Below are positions 7,639 to 15,280 of a DNA stretch of 64,000 nucleotides, piece by piece. Source of the DNA: Kurthia sibirica. GTDB taxonomy: Bacteria > Bacillota > Bacilli > Bacillales_A > Planococcaceae. The number at the start of each line of letters is the position of its first letter. Position 1 is the first letter of the stretch. The position numbers were made by a program, and so were the translations under genes. Location of the stretch: NCBI RefSeq assembly GCF_003143975.1, contig NZ_QFVR01000005.1, positions 62,001 through 126,000 of the forward strand, written 5' to 3'. The notes under the pieces were generated by a model, which saw only the letters and a program-made list of their open reading frames with translations, was not told the origin of the DNA and did not search any database.

Positions 7639-9294
7639 ATGATGAAATTTGAATCATTATTAACAGCAGACTATAAAAAAAGATATGAAAAAACTTGGCA
7701 TCATACAACAATTATTGATTATTTAAAACGGGCCATAGCTAATCATCCTCAAAAATGGGCGATCATAGATTCAAAAAGCCGCTATACCTATGAAGAACTT
7801 GGTCAATTAGTAAATCGTGTCGCCCTTGGCTTGCATCATCATGGCATTAAAAAAGACGATGTGGTTTCTATTTACTTACCTAATTGGAATGAATTCGTTA
7901 TTTTGCATTTTGCCATTACCAAATTAGGTGCTATTACAAATCCGTTGATTCCAATCTACCGTGAGCGTGAAATAGACTATATGATTAAAAAAGTTAAATC
8001 GAAAGCGCTTATTATACCCGATGTATTCCGTGAATTTAACTACCCCAAAATGATTGAAAATCTGCTGCCACAATGGCCTTTTATGGACACTATTTTTGTT
8101 GTCGGAACCAACTACCCACCCACCATGAAAAATTTCACAAACCTCAGCGAAATACCTTGGGAAAAACAGTATGATCATTCTGTACTTGATTTGATTGTAC
8201 ATGACGCTAATGATATTACAGAGATTATTTTTACATCCGGAACTACTGGAAGCCCAAAAGGTGTGATGCACAGTCACAACACTTTATCCATCACAGCAAA
8301 TTATTGGATGAAACATTTACATTTGACCTCTGATGACGTACTGCTCATGCCTTCTACATTCGCACATCAAACTGGATTTTGTTATGGTGTGCAACTACCC
8401 AGTCATTTTGCGGGTACCGCTGTCTATTTGGACAATTGGAATCCAGATGATTTTTTATCGTTGATTGAACAAGAGCAAGTGACCATCACTGCAGGGGCTA
8501 CACCATTTGTCCAAGATACTATTTATGCTAAAAATTTAAATCAGTACAATATTTCATCTTTAAAAACATTTATTGCTTTGGGTGCTCCGATTCCCCGTCG
8601 TTTAATCCAACAGGCTACAGACAATCCGACTATTCAATTTAAAATACTAGCTGGTTGGGGGCAAACTGAAAATGGACTCGTCACATTAACGAGTTTTGAA
8701 GATCATGAGGATAAGCTGATTAACAGTGATGGATATCCACTCTATGATATGGAATTAAAAATTGTTGATGCCCAATTTAATGAAGTTCCAAAACATACAG
8801 AGGGTTCTCTCCTCTGTAGAGGCCCTGCCCTTTTTATTGGGTATTTTGGTGAAATAGAAAAAACACGAAGTGAATTTTATGAAGACTGGTTTATTACCGG
8901 TGATTTAGCCATCATGGATGATGATGGCTATATTCGAATTTCTGGTAGAGCAAAAGATATCATTATTCGTGGTGGAGAGAATATTCCAATTTCATATATT
9001 GAAAATATTCTATTTGAGCATGATGGCATTGCCGCGGTCCAACTAGTGGCGATTCCCGATAAAAGACTCCAAGAAAAAGCTGCTGCTATCGTATTAATGC
9101 ACCCTAATAATCCACCATTATGTTTGGAGGAGATGCAACAATTTTTACAACAAAAAGGTGTAGCAAAAAATTATTGGCCTGAATATTTAGAAGTCCTCGA
9201 TACGCTTCCACGGACAGCAAGTGGAAAAATACAAAAGTACAAACTACGTAGCTATCTATTAAAAAAATTAGGAAAGGAGGACGCTAAGGAATGA
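7639..9294 (+). CDS. Acyl-CoA synthetase, probable cyclohexanecarboxylate-CoA ligase
   Basis: AMP-forming acid-CoA ligase of 551 residues (ANL superfamily), cytosolic. The P-loop-like TSGTTGSPKG is at 199-208, followed by AGWGQTENG, the FITGDLA/GRAKDII hinge region, and the C-terminal catalytic lysine K530 in TASGKIQ. It should activate a free carboxylic acid to its CoA thioester for the enzymes around it. The resemblance to AliA-type cyclohexanecarboxylate ligases comes mainly from context. Start ATG 7639 (or 7642) follows AAAGGG; the frame to 7609 overlaps the badI-like gene. It overlaps the following dehydrogenase by 4 bp (ATGA), indicating translational coupling. Confidence 0.8.
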   Translation: MMKFESLLTADYKKRYEKTWHHTTIIDYLKRAIANHPQKWAIIDSKSRYTYEELGQLVNRVALGLHHHGIKKDDVVSIYLPNWNEFVILHFAITKLGAITNPLIPIYREREIDYMIKKVKSKALIIPDVFREFNYPKMIENLLPQWPFMDTIFVVGTNYPPTMKNFTNLSEIPWEKQYDHSVLDLIVHDANDITEIIFTSGTTGSPKGVMHSHNTLSITANYWMKHLHLTSDDVLLMPSTFAHQTGFCYGVQLPSHFAGTAVYLDNWNPDDFLSLIEQEQVTITAGATPFVQDTIYAKNLNQYNISSLKTFIALGAPIPRRLIQQATDNPTIQFKILAGWGQTENGLVTLTSFEDHEDKLINSDGYPLYDMELKIVDAQFNEVPKHTEGSLLCRGPALFIGYFGEIEKTRSEFYEDWFITGDLAIMDDDGYIRISGRAKDIIIRGGENIPISYIENILFEHDGIAAVQLVAIPDKRLQEKAAAIVLMHPNNPPLCLEEMQQFLQQKGVAKNYWPEYLEVLDTLPRTASGKIQKYKLRSYLLKKLGKEDAKE

Positions 9295-10034
9295 AAAATA
9301 TTGTATTTATAACGGGAGCAGGCAGCGGGATCGGACGTGCAATTGCACTTCGCTTAAGCAAGGCTAACTATATAATTGCTGTTACGGACATTGATTTAGT
9401 TGCTGCGAAGGATACGCTTTCTTTAATAGAAGAAACAGGTGGTAAAGGAACGGCTTTGCATTGTGATGTGACTGATCTACAGTCTGTTAGAACAGCAGTG
9501 GAGCAAACGCTGCATAACTATGGGAAAATAACAGTATTAGTCAATAATGCCGGTTGGGATAAAATGGAACCCTTTATAGAAAGTTCTCCAACCGTATGGC
9601 AACGTATTATCGACATCAATCTTCTCGGACAAATCCACACATGTCACACTATTCTACCTATTATGATTACACAAAAAATAGGTAGAATTATTAATATCTC
9701 TTCTGATTCTGCACGGGTTGGATCTTCTGGTGAAGCGGTATACTCTGCTGCTAAGGGCGGTGTGATCGCATTTAGTAAAACATTAGCACGTGAGATGGCA
9801 AAGCATAAAATAAATATTAATACGGTGGCACCTGGTCCAGTAGACACCCCATTATTTAAAGAGATGACTGCCTCCAATAGCGGACTAACTTCTGCACTCA
9901 TTAAAGCCATTCCATTCAAAAAATTAGCAAATCCAATAGATATTGCAAACGCTGTTGCTTTTTTAGCCTCGGATGATGCCGCCTATATTACTGGTCAAAC
10001 ACTTTCAGTGAATGGCGGACTTACTATGATCTAG
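9291..10034 (+). CDS. badH: SDR dehydrogenase, 2-hydroxycyclohexanecarboxyl-CoA dehydrogenase-like (BadH)
   Basis: Classical short-chain dehydrogenase of 247 residues. NAD-binding GAGSGIG is at 9-15, D33 near the second strand suggests NAD preference, NNAG is at 85-88, and the catalytic residues are S138, Y151 and K155. The segments NNAGWDKMEPF, SDSARVGSSGEAVY and the C-terminal NGGLTMI match those recalled for BadH, which oxidises 2-hydroxycyclohexanecarboxyl-CoA to the ketone. This step sits between the hydratase and the BadI-like hydrolase of the same cluster. GGAGG precedes the start, which overlaps the ligase stop. FabG-like or other SDR roles remain possible, but the context fits BadH. 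Confidence 0.78.
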   Translation: MKNIVFITGAGSGIGRAIALRLSKANYIIAVTDIDLVAAKDTLSLIEETGGKGTALHCDVTDLQSVRTAVEQTLHNYGKITVLVNNAGWDKMEPFIESSPTVWQRIIDINLLGQIHTCHTILPIMITQKIGRIINISSDSARVGSSGEAVYSAAKGGVIAFSKTLAREMAKHKININTVAPGPVDTPLFKEMTASNSGLTSALIKAIPFKKLANPIDIANAVAFLASDDAAYITGQTLSVNGGLTMI

Positions 10035-10045
10035 GAGGGATTAAA

Positions 10046-10792
10046 ATGACCAACAAACATCATGTTATTTTAGTAACAGGTGGTGCAGAACGTATTGGGA
10101 AAGCCATTGTTAAGCAATTAGCAAAAGACAATTATAAAATAGCAATCCACTACTTCAAATCATCTACAGCAGCAGAATTACTCAAAAAAGAGCTGCAAGC
10201 AATTGGTATCGTATGCGCTACTTTTCAAGCAGATATTTCCAAGTATGATGAGGTGCTTATGCTTAAAAAGCAGATTAATACTCAACTTGGTCCTGTGTCA
10301 GGTATTGTTAATAATGCTGGGTTTGCTGAGTTCAAATCATTCTTTGATTATGCACCAAATGATTGGCAACGTGAAATTACAATCAATCTTAATGGCATTA
10401 TTAATATTGCGCATATCTTTTTGCCTACTATGATCGATGCAAAATTTGGTAAATTCATTTCCATTATTGGAGATTCTACCCGAACTGGACACCGCACTTT
10501 AATTATCCCAGCCGCTGCAAGAGGCGGTGTTATTGGTTTTACAAAATCACTAGCACTTGAACTAGGTCCTCATAATATACAATGCAATATTGTATCTCTT
10601 GGTTTAATTGATGAAAATACATTGCAATTGGATGCTCCAACTTTAGCCGCACGTGCCAAAAGTCATCCAGCACAACGCATTGGAAAAGTTACAGATATTA
10701 CGGGTATAATTCAATTTTTATTAAGCGATTCGTCAGAATGGATTCTCGGACAAATTATTTCGATAAATGGTGGGAAATCAATGATGTCATAA
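10046..10792 (+). CDS. SDR-fold protein lacking the catalytic triad
   Basis: SDR-fold protein of 248 residues, 11 bp after the BadH-like gene and preceded by GGAGGG, so co-transcribed. The dinucleotide-binding segment is TGGAERIGKA and NNAG is at 89-92. Aligned by eye to its neighbour, the catalytic Ser is G142, the Tyr is P155 and the Lys is R159, so ordinary SDR chemistry looks impossible. The rest of the fold, including the C-terminal GQIISINGG, is intact, and the frame is open throughout, so it is probably a retained protein rather than a pseudogene. A structural, binding or regulatory partner role for BadH is conceivable. No terminator directly follows it. Confidence 0.8.
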   Translation: MTNKHHVILVTGGAERIGKAIVKQLAKDNYKIAIHYFKSSTAAELLKKELQAIGIVCATFQADISKYDEVLMLKKQINTQLGPVSGIVNNAGFAEFKSFFDYAPNDWQREITINLNGIINIAHIFLPTMIDAKFGKFISIIGDSTRTGHRTLIIPAAARGGVIGFTKSLALELGPHNIQCNIVSLGLIDENTLQLDAPTLAARAKSHPAQRIGKVTDITGIIQFLLSDSSEWILGQIISINGGKSMMS

Positions 10793-11141
10793 ATTGGAAG
10801 CGGTAAATTTTAATTTATACAGAAAATAATATTTTTACTAATTAATCAAAAATAACAGACGCTCTATTGTTTACTTTTAGATTAAATGAGGTATAAATAA
10901 ATAAAGGAGGTTTTCTATTTTATGGGATTTATGTATAAATTTTATTATCAGTTAATTCTGGTCATATAACTTATTCAGGTTTTATTACTGAATACAGCTA
11001 TCGAATTACGCAATATTTTATGCTTAATACTAAAAAAATCTTTTTAAAAACGATTTTTTGTAATTTAAATCGAATTGTTGATACAAAACAGAAAACGAAT
11101 AGAAAACTGTCATAAAACAGCGGATTTCTGCATTTTAATCA

Positions 11142-11183
11142 AAAATATCTCAAATAACAGATGTATTTTTGAGGTATTTTTTG
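11142..11183 (+). terminator. Terminator-like hairpin
   Basis: AAAATATCTCAAA pairs with TTTGAGGTATTTT across a short loop, followed by T residues. It could end transcripts from the alicyclic acid cluster or from the 15-codon leader-like ORF. Confidence 0.55.
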
Positions 11184-11244
11184 TTTTAAACAGAATAATT
11201 AATACCTATTAAAGAATTAATTAATTTTTTAATGAAAAAAAGTA

Positions 11245-11273
11245 TTGCAATTTAAAACGCTTTCAAATAATAT
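11245..11273 (+). promoter_or_regulatory. Promoter with cre-like site in the spacer
   Basis: TTGCAA, 17-bp spacer, TAATAT. The spacer (11251-11267) reads on the minus strand as TTTGAAAGCGTTTTAAA, which fits the CcpA cre consensus WTGNAARCGNWWWCA except for one position near the end. Carbon catabolite control of the following symporter operon is inferred. Confidence 0.55.
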
Positions 11274-11334
11274 AAACACAGGGACAAGAAATACAACCTA
11301 TCCCCAATAAAACCAAATAAAGGAGGCATACTTA

Positions 11335-11718
11335 ATGGATAATAAATTAGACGGCACAGAAATATTAGAAGCATCACAATCTAATACAACAGCCCGTTCA
11401 GAATTATCAACTCAAGAGTATGTAAATATTACTGAAAGTTCTGAATACAAAGCATTGAAAAAGAAAAAGAACAAATTCATTTTCCCAATTGCAGTTTTCT
11501 TCTTGCTATTTTATTTTGCTCTACCTGTTCTTACTTCATTCTTTCCATCGGTATTAAAAGGGAATGCGATCGGCGACATCACTTGGGTTTGGATTTTTGC
11601 TTTTGCACAATTCATCATGGTTTGGACATTAGTAACTGTGTATGTGAAAAAAGCTGCCAAATTCGATAAGGATGCTGCAGTAATTATTCACAAAGCTAAG
11701 GATGGTGCATACAAATGA
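11335..11718 (+). CDS. DUF485 membrane protein, partner of acetate symporter
   Basis: 127-residue protein with a hydrophilic acidic N-terminal tail (1-40), a basic stretch KKKKNK, and two hydrophobic segments (about 48-70 and 85-108). It matches DUF485 proteins such as YjcH/YwcB, which are almost always encoded directly upstream of ActP-type symporters; their molecular role is not settled. The start is preceded by AAAGGAGG. It overlaps the symporter gene by 4 bp (ATGA), so translation is coupled. The promoter upstream has a cre-like site in its spacer, suggesting repression on preferred sugars. Confidence 0.85.
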   Translation: MDNKLDGTEILEASQSNTTARSELSTQEYVNITESSEYKALKKKKNKFIFPIAVFFLLFYFALPVLTSFFPSVLKGNAIGDITWVWIFAFAQFIMVWTLVTVYVKKAAKFDKDAAVIIHKAKDGAYK

Positions 11719-13268
11719 GTGGTATTAGTGGTATCGGTATCATATTTTTCGTCGGAATTGTGGGTATTACATTAGTTGTAACTTACCTAGCTTCCAAAAA
11801 TAATAATTCTGCTCAAGACTTTTATACTGCCGGTGGCGGTTTAACTGGTTGGCAAAATGGTATTGCCATCGCTGGTGATTATTTATCAGCTGCATCTTTC
11901 CTAGGTATAGCAGGTGCAATTGCACTTTTTGGATTTGATGGTTTCTTCTATAGCATAGGTTACTTAGTTGCTTATCTAGTTGTGTTATATATAGTAGCTG
12001 AGCCATTACGTAACTTAGGTAAATATACATTAGCAGATATGATTACAGCACGTTTTGATCATAAAAAAATTCGTGGTACTGCGGCTGTTAGTTCAATTGT
12101 AATCGTATTATTTTATATGATTGCACAACTTGTTGGTGCTGGTGCACTTATTCAATTACTATTAGGTATTGATTACTGGGTTGCTGTTATTCTAGTAGGT
12201 ATCATGATGACGATCTATGTTTTATGGGGTGGCATGGGTGCTACTTCTTGGGTGCAAATTATTAAAGCATGTTTATTGATGCTAGGTACCGTTATTATTT
12301 CGGCTCTTGTATTAATGAAATTCAACTTTAATGTGCTAGAAATGTTCTCATATGTTAAAACACACCAACCACATGGTGAAGCATACTTAAATGCAGGCGT
12401 TAAATACACAAATGGCATTGATACAATGTCTATGATGATCGCGCTTGTACTTGGTACAGCAGGTTTACCACATATTTTAATGCGTTTCTTCACTGTAAAA
12501 GATGCAAAAACTGCACGTAGCTCAGTAGTTACTGCAACTTGGATCGTTGGTGCATTCTATATCTTAACTATTTTCTTAGGCTTCGGTGCTGCTGCATTCG
12601 TAGGTACAGACAAAATCCTTGCTGCTAACCCAGCAGGTAACATGGCTGCCCCACTTCTTGCAGAGTATTTAGGTGGCGATATTCTAATGTCCTTCATCTG
12701 TGCTGTTGCATTCGCAACAATTTTAGCTGTGGTAGCTGGACTCGTTCTCTCAGGGGCCTCTGCTTTCGCACATGATATTTATGGTCAAATTTTCAAAAAA
12801 GGGAAAGCCACTGAAAGACAACAAATGCTTGCTGCTCGTTATGCATCTGTTGGGGTATCCGTATTCTCAATCGTTCTTGCATTATTCGCACAATCTTTAA
12901 ATGTTGCTTTCTTAGTATCACTGGCATTTTGTATTGCAGCTTCTGCAAACTTACCAGTAATTATTTATACAATTTACTACAAAAAATTCAACACGACTGG
13001 CGCATTGGCTGGTATGTTAACAGGTTTAATCTCCGCTTTAGTTCTGGTAGCTCTTAGCCCAAATATTTGGAATCCTGAAGGTACAGCAATCTTCACTGGT
13101 GAGGCTTTATTCCCTCTTACAAATCCAGCGATTGTTTCCGTACCACTTGGTTTCTTAGCTGGTTGGATTGGCTCTTTAATTGGTGCTAAATCAGATGCGA
13201 AGAAATATGCTGAAGTCGAAGTTAAAGCAAATACAGGTATGGGTTCAAGCGGTTCTGTTGATCACTGA
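11715..13268 (+). CDS. Sodium:solute symporter, acetate/pyruvate type (ActP/YwcA-like)
   Basis: Integral membrane symporter of 517 residues with about 13 hydrophobic segments, of the solute:sodium symporter family. The N-terminal region contains DFYTAGGGLTGWQNGIAIAG followed by DYLSAASFLG, a pattern typical of the ActP/YwcA/MctC branch that imports acetate, pyruvate or related short monocarboxylates. Pairing with an upstream DUF485 gene strengthens this call over proline or pantothenate symporters. Its GTG-free ATG start overlaps the DUF485 stop. An intrinsic terminator starts 6 bp after the stop codon and is shared with the convergent gene. The exact substrate cannot be read from sequence. 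Confidence 0.88.
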   Translation: MSGISGIGIIFFVGIVGITLVVTYLASKNNNSAQDFYTAGGGLTGWQNGIAIAGDYLSAASFLGIAGAIALFGFDGFFYSIGYLVAYLVVLYIVAEPLRNLGKYTLADMITARFDHKKIRGTAAVSSIVIVLFYMIAQLVGAGALIQLLLGIDYWVAVILVGIMMTIYVLWGGMGATSWVQIIKACLLMLGTVIISALVLMKFNFNVLEMFSYVKTHQPHGEAYLNAGVKYTNGIDTMSMMIALVLGTAGLPHILMRFFTVKDAKTARSSVVTATWIVGAFYILTIFLGFGAAAFVGTDKILAANPAGNMAAPLLAEYLGGDILMSFICAVAFATILAVVAGLVLSGASAFAHDIYGQIFKKGKATERQQMLAARYASVGVSVFSIVLALFAQSLNVAFLVSLAFCIAASANLPVIIYTIYYKKFNTTGALAGMLTGLISALVLVALSPNIWNPEGTAIFTGEALFPLTNPAIVSVPLGFLAGWIGSLIGAKSDAKKYAEVEVKANTGMGSSGSVDH

Positions 13269-13274
13269 TTCTGT

Positions 13275-13309
13275 AAAAAACCACGCAGTTCTTACTGCGT
13301 GGTTTTTTT
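13275..13309. terminator. Bidirectional terminator
   Basis: Perfect arms AAAAAACCACGCAG / CTGCGTGGTTTTTT around a 6-bp loop, between the convergent symporter and AhpD-like genes. Confidence 0.9.
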
Positions 13310-13925
13310 ATGCATGAAAACTCGTGATGATTTGTTCAGTTCTATTAAAAGCATTACCGGCCATAATTGCTGCTGCAACTAATACCGCTTCTGACAATTC
13401 TTCAATAGTCGCCCCTTCTTTTATTGCATTACGTGTATGCACATCAATGCAATAGGGACATAATGTAGCATGGGCAATGGCTACTGCTATAGTTTCTTTC
13501 ATTTTGATTGATAGAGCGCCTTCTTTCATAGCGAATTTACTAAAACCAATATAACCTTTAAATGCAGACCCAGCATGATTATTTAATAAAGGTAACTTTT
13601 CTAAATTTGATTTTTTGTATAAAACATCGTCTACCTCATCATCAATCGCATTATGCATATTGGTACTATGTGTCACAGCTCCACCTGCTTCAACAGCGGC
13701 TACGACAAATACCGCTTCTAGCAGTTGCTGTAAAGAAGCGCCAGACATTTTTGCTTGTTTTGTATGACCGTCTAAACAATTTGTACATGTTAATGCTGTC
13801 GCAACAGCAACGGCAATAATCGCCTTTTCCTTTGAGGATAAGGCGCCTTCTGTTAACGCAACTTCGCTAAATTTTTTAAAATATTTTAATTGCTGCGGTG
13901 TTAACTCTTCTATTTCTTTCGTCAT
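13308..13925 (-). CDS. Tandem carboxymuconolactone decarboxylase / AhpD-like protein
   Basis: 205-residue cytosolic protein made of two copies of the AhpD/CMD core. Copy one (about 10-90) has the CTNCLDGH motif, copy two (about 115-200) has CPYCIDVH, so both keep the CxxC plus His arrangement of thiol-dependent peroxidase-like members. Usual family members are single-domain and oligomerise; this internal duplication may fold as a pseudo-dimer. The start is set at ATG 13925 because the upstream GTG at 13934 lies inside the AGGAG binding site. Monocistronic. Its physiological substrate is unknown; detoxification of peroxides or reactive aldehydes is an inference. Confidence 0.85.
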   Translation of the reverse strand: MTKEIEELTPQQLKYFKKFSEVALTEGALSSKEKAIIAVAVATALTCTNCLDGHTKQAKMSGASLQQLLEAVFVVAAVEAGGAVTHSTNMHNAIDDEVDDVLYKKSNLEKLPLLNNHAGSAFKGYIGFSKFAMKEGALSIKMKETIAVAIAHATLCPYCIDVHTRNAIKEGATIEELSEAVLVAAAIMAGNAFNRTEQIITSFHA

Positions 13926-14117
13926 CTTGCTCACTCCTAAAAATATGGCATATAATCTATTACCCTTTTTTATTACAAAATAAAAACATCTTTCGTTAAA
14001 GAGTCAGGTAGAGAAATTCATATCTACGAACGGCATTTTTTCTGTAGGAACAATAATTAAGCTTCTGTTGCACAGTGTAATTTCTGCTTATATTATCACA
14101 TGAACATTAGTGAGTTT

Positions 14118-14146
14118 TTGAACTTTACAACAGAAACTGATATAAT
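14118..14146 (+). promoter_or_regulatory. Sigma-A promoter of the VbhA-Fic pair
   Basis: TTGAAC, 17-bp spacer, TATAAT, about 30 bp upstream of the antitoxin start codon. Confidence 0.75.
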
Positions 14147-14176
14147 AAACTTACTATTTACGAAGGGGTGTATCAT

Positions 14177-14362
14177 ATGAACATTTATTCACACCTAGAC
14201 CGAAAAAAACAAGTTCAATTTGCTGTAGGTATGGCAGCACTAGATGGTGGAACGCCATCTGCATTTACCAAAAATTTGCTGACTGAATATGAGAATGGTC
14301 GAGTTACATCTGACCAGTTAAAACAAGCTATTCTTAAAAAATATGCGAAGACATCAAATTAA
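14177..14362 (+). CDS. VbhA-like antitoxin of Fic protein
   Basis: 61-residue, mostly helical protein directly upstream of a Fic gene, matching the VbhA-type antitoxin family that blocks the Fic ATP-binding site. In VbhA the inhibitory helix carries (S/T)xxxE(G/N). The equivalent segment here appears to be MAALDG (residues 19-24), with Met for Ser and Asp for Glu, while the later TSDQLKQAILKKY matches the C-terminal helix. Start ATG 14177 lies 8 bp after AAGGGG; the GTG at 14168 overlaps that site. Its stop TAA shares a base with the Fic start (TAATG), giving tight coupling typical of toxin-antitoxin pairs. Confidence 0.75.
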   Translation: MNIYSHLDRKKQVQFAVGMAALDGGTPSAFTKNLLTEYENGRVTSDQLKQAILKKYAKTSN

Positions 14363-15084
14363 TGGATCCATATGTTTATCAAAATTCTAGTGTATTAATA
14401 AATAAGCTCCATATTATTGATGAGAATGAATTAATCGACGTAGAAGCTCAACTGTTAATTGCAGGAATTATCGACATTCACAGCAAACTTAATGAATTAG
14501 ACTTTACTCATTATACGTGCCTACAAACGATTCACCGTTTCTTATTCGAAGAGCTTTATACATGGGCTGGAGAATTTCGAACAATCAATATTTACAAAAA
14601 TGAAAGCGTATTAAATGGCCTATCTATTATTTATAGCGATAAAAAACACATCGTTAATGATTTAAAAAATATTTTCCAATGGGCTTCACAAATTGAATGG
14701 TCACACCAAAATCCTCAACTTCCCTCACAGATCACCAAATTTATGACAGATATTTGGCGTGTACATCCTTATCGTGAAGGAAATACCCGCGCTGTCTCTA
14801 TCTTTATCAAACTATTTGCTGATAAATATGAATTATCTTTTCATGCGGAATTACTTTCTCAAAATGCAAACTATTTGCGCAATGCACTGGTCATGGCTGC
14901 TGTTGATGAAGCGCCCGAACCTAGTTATTTGCAACATATCATTTTAGATGCTTTAATGTTCAATTTATCAGAAATAACCGAACCAACTAAAATAGATTCC
15001 ACAAAATATCAATCTATCGGGAAATACGATGTAACAAACTATGAAGAAAAGCCATTTTATACTAAACCAGATGAATCTCAATGA
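14362..15084 (+). CDS. Fic-domain toxin (AMP transferase)
   Basis: 240-residue Fic protein. The Fic motif is HPYREGNTR at 135-143, with the catalytic His, the acidic residue, the anion-binding Gly-Asn and the final Arg; Phe is Tyr and the second Gly is Thr, a variant common in Firmicutes. Such proteins transfer AMP to Tyr, Thr or Ser of targets such as DNA gyrase. No inhibitory helix is seen inside the protein, consistent with a separate antitoxin encoded one base upstream (class I arrangement). The last 50 residues are hydrophilic and look flexible. The stop codon lies inside a terminator stem. Toxicity and target are inferred. Confidence 0.88.
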   Translation: MDPYVYQNSSVLINKLHIIDENELIDVEAQLLIAGIIDIHSKLNELDFTHYTCLQTIHRFLFEELYTWAGEFRTINIYKNESVLNGLSIIYSDKKHIVNDLKNIFQWASQIEWSHQNPQLPSQITKFMTDIWRVHPYREGNTRAVSIFIKLFADKYELSFHAELLSQNANYLRNALVMAAVDEAPEPSYLQHIILDALMFNLSEITEPTKIDSTKYQSIGKYDVTNYEEKPFYTKPDESQ

Positions 15085-15120
15085 GTTCCTTCTTTCTTTA
15101 AGAAGTGAACTCATTTTCTT
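15082..15120 (+). terminator. Terminator of the Fic operon
   Basis: TGAGTTC / GAACTCA outer stem with inner CTTCTT / AAGAAG, followed by a T-rich tract. The Fic stop codon is part of the stem. Confidence 0.75.
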
Positions 15121-15197
15121 TTTGACTGTTTCTTATGCATTCCACACCTTTTATTTTCTTGTACTAGTATACTCATATCCGAATTCAAACAAAACTA

Positions 15198-15236
15198 ACC
15201 AGCCAATCGCCGGTAATTAACCGTCAATTGGCTGGT
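15198..15236 (-). terminator. Terminator of DUF4003-like gene
   Basis: Arms ACCAGCCAAT / ATTGGCTGGT with a partly paired interior. On the minus strand it is followed by TTAGTTTTGTTT. Confidence 0.6.
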
Positions 15237-15280
15237 GAATAGGTATTTTCATAGTGTCTCAAAATTGTAGTGCTGTGTCG

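Larger units (their letters stand above)
10793..11334. other. Intergenic region with leader-like ORF, hairpin and promoter
   Basis: Holds a strong AAAGGAGG site at about 10904 followed by a 15-codon ORF (10922-10969, MGFMYKFYYQLILVI), a hairpin at 11142-11183, and the acetate-transporter promoter near 11245. The 15-codon ORF may be a leader peptide or a relic gene start. The rest is AT-rich and unassigned. Confidence 0.45.
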
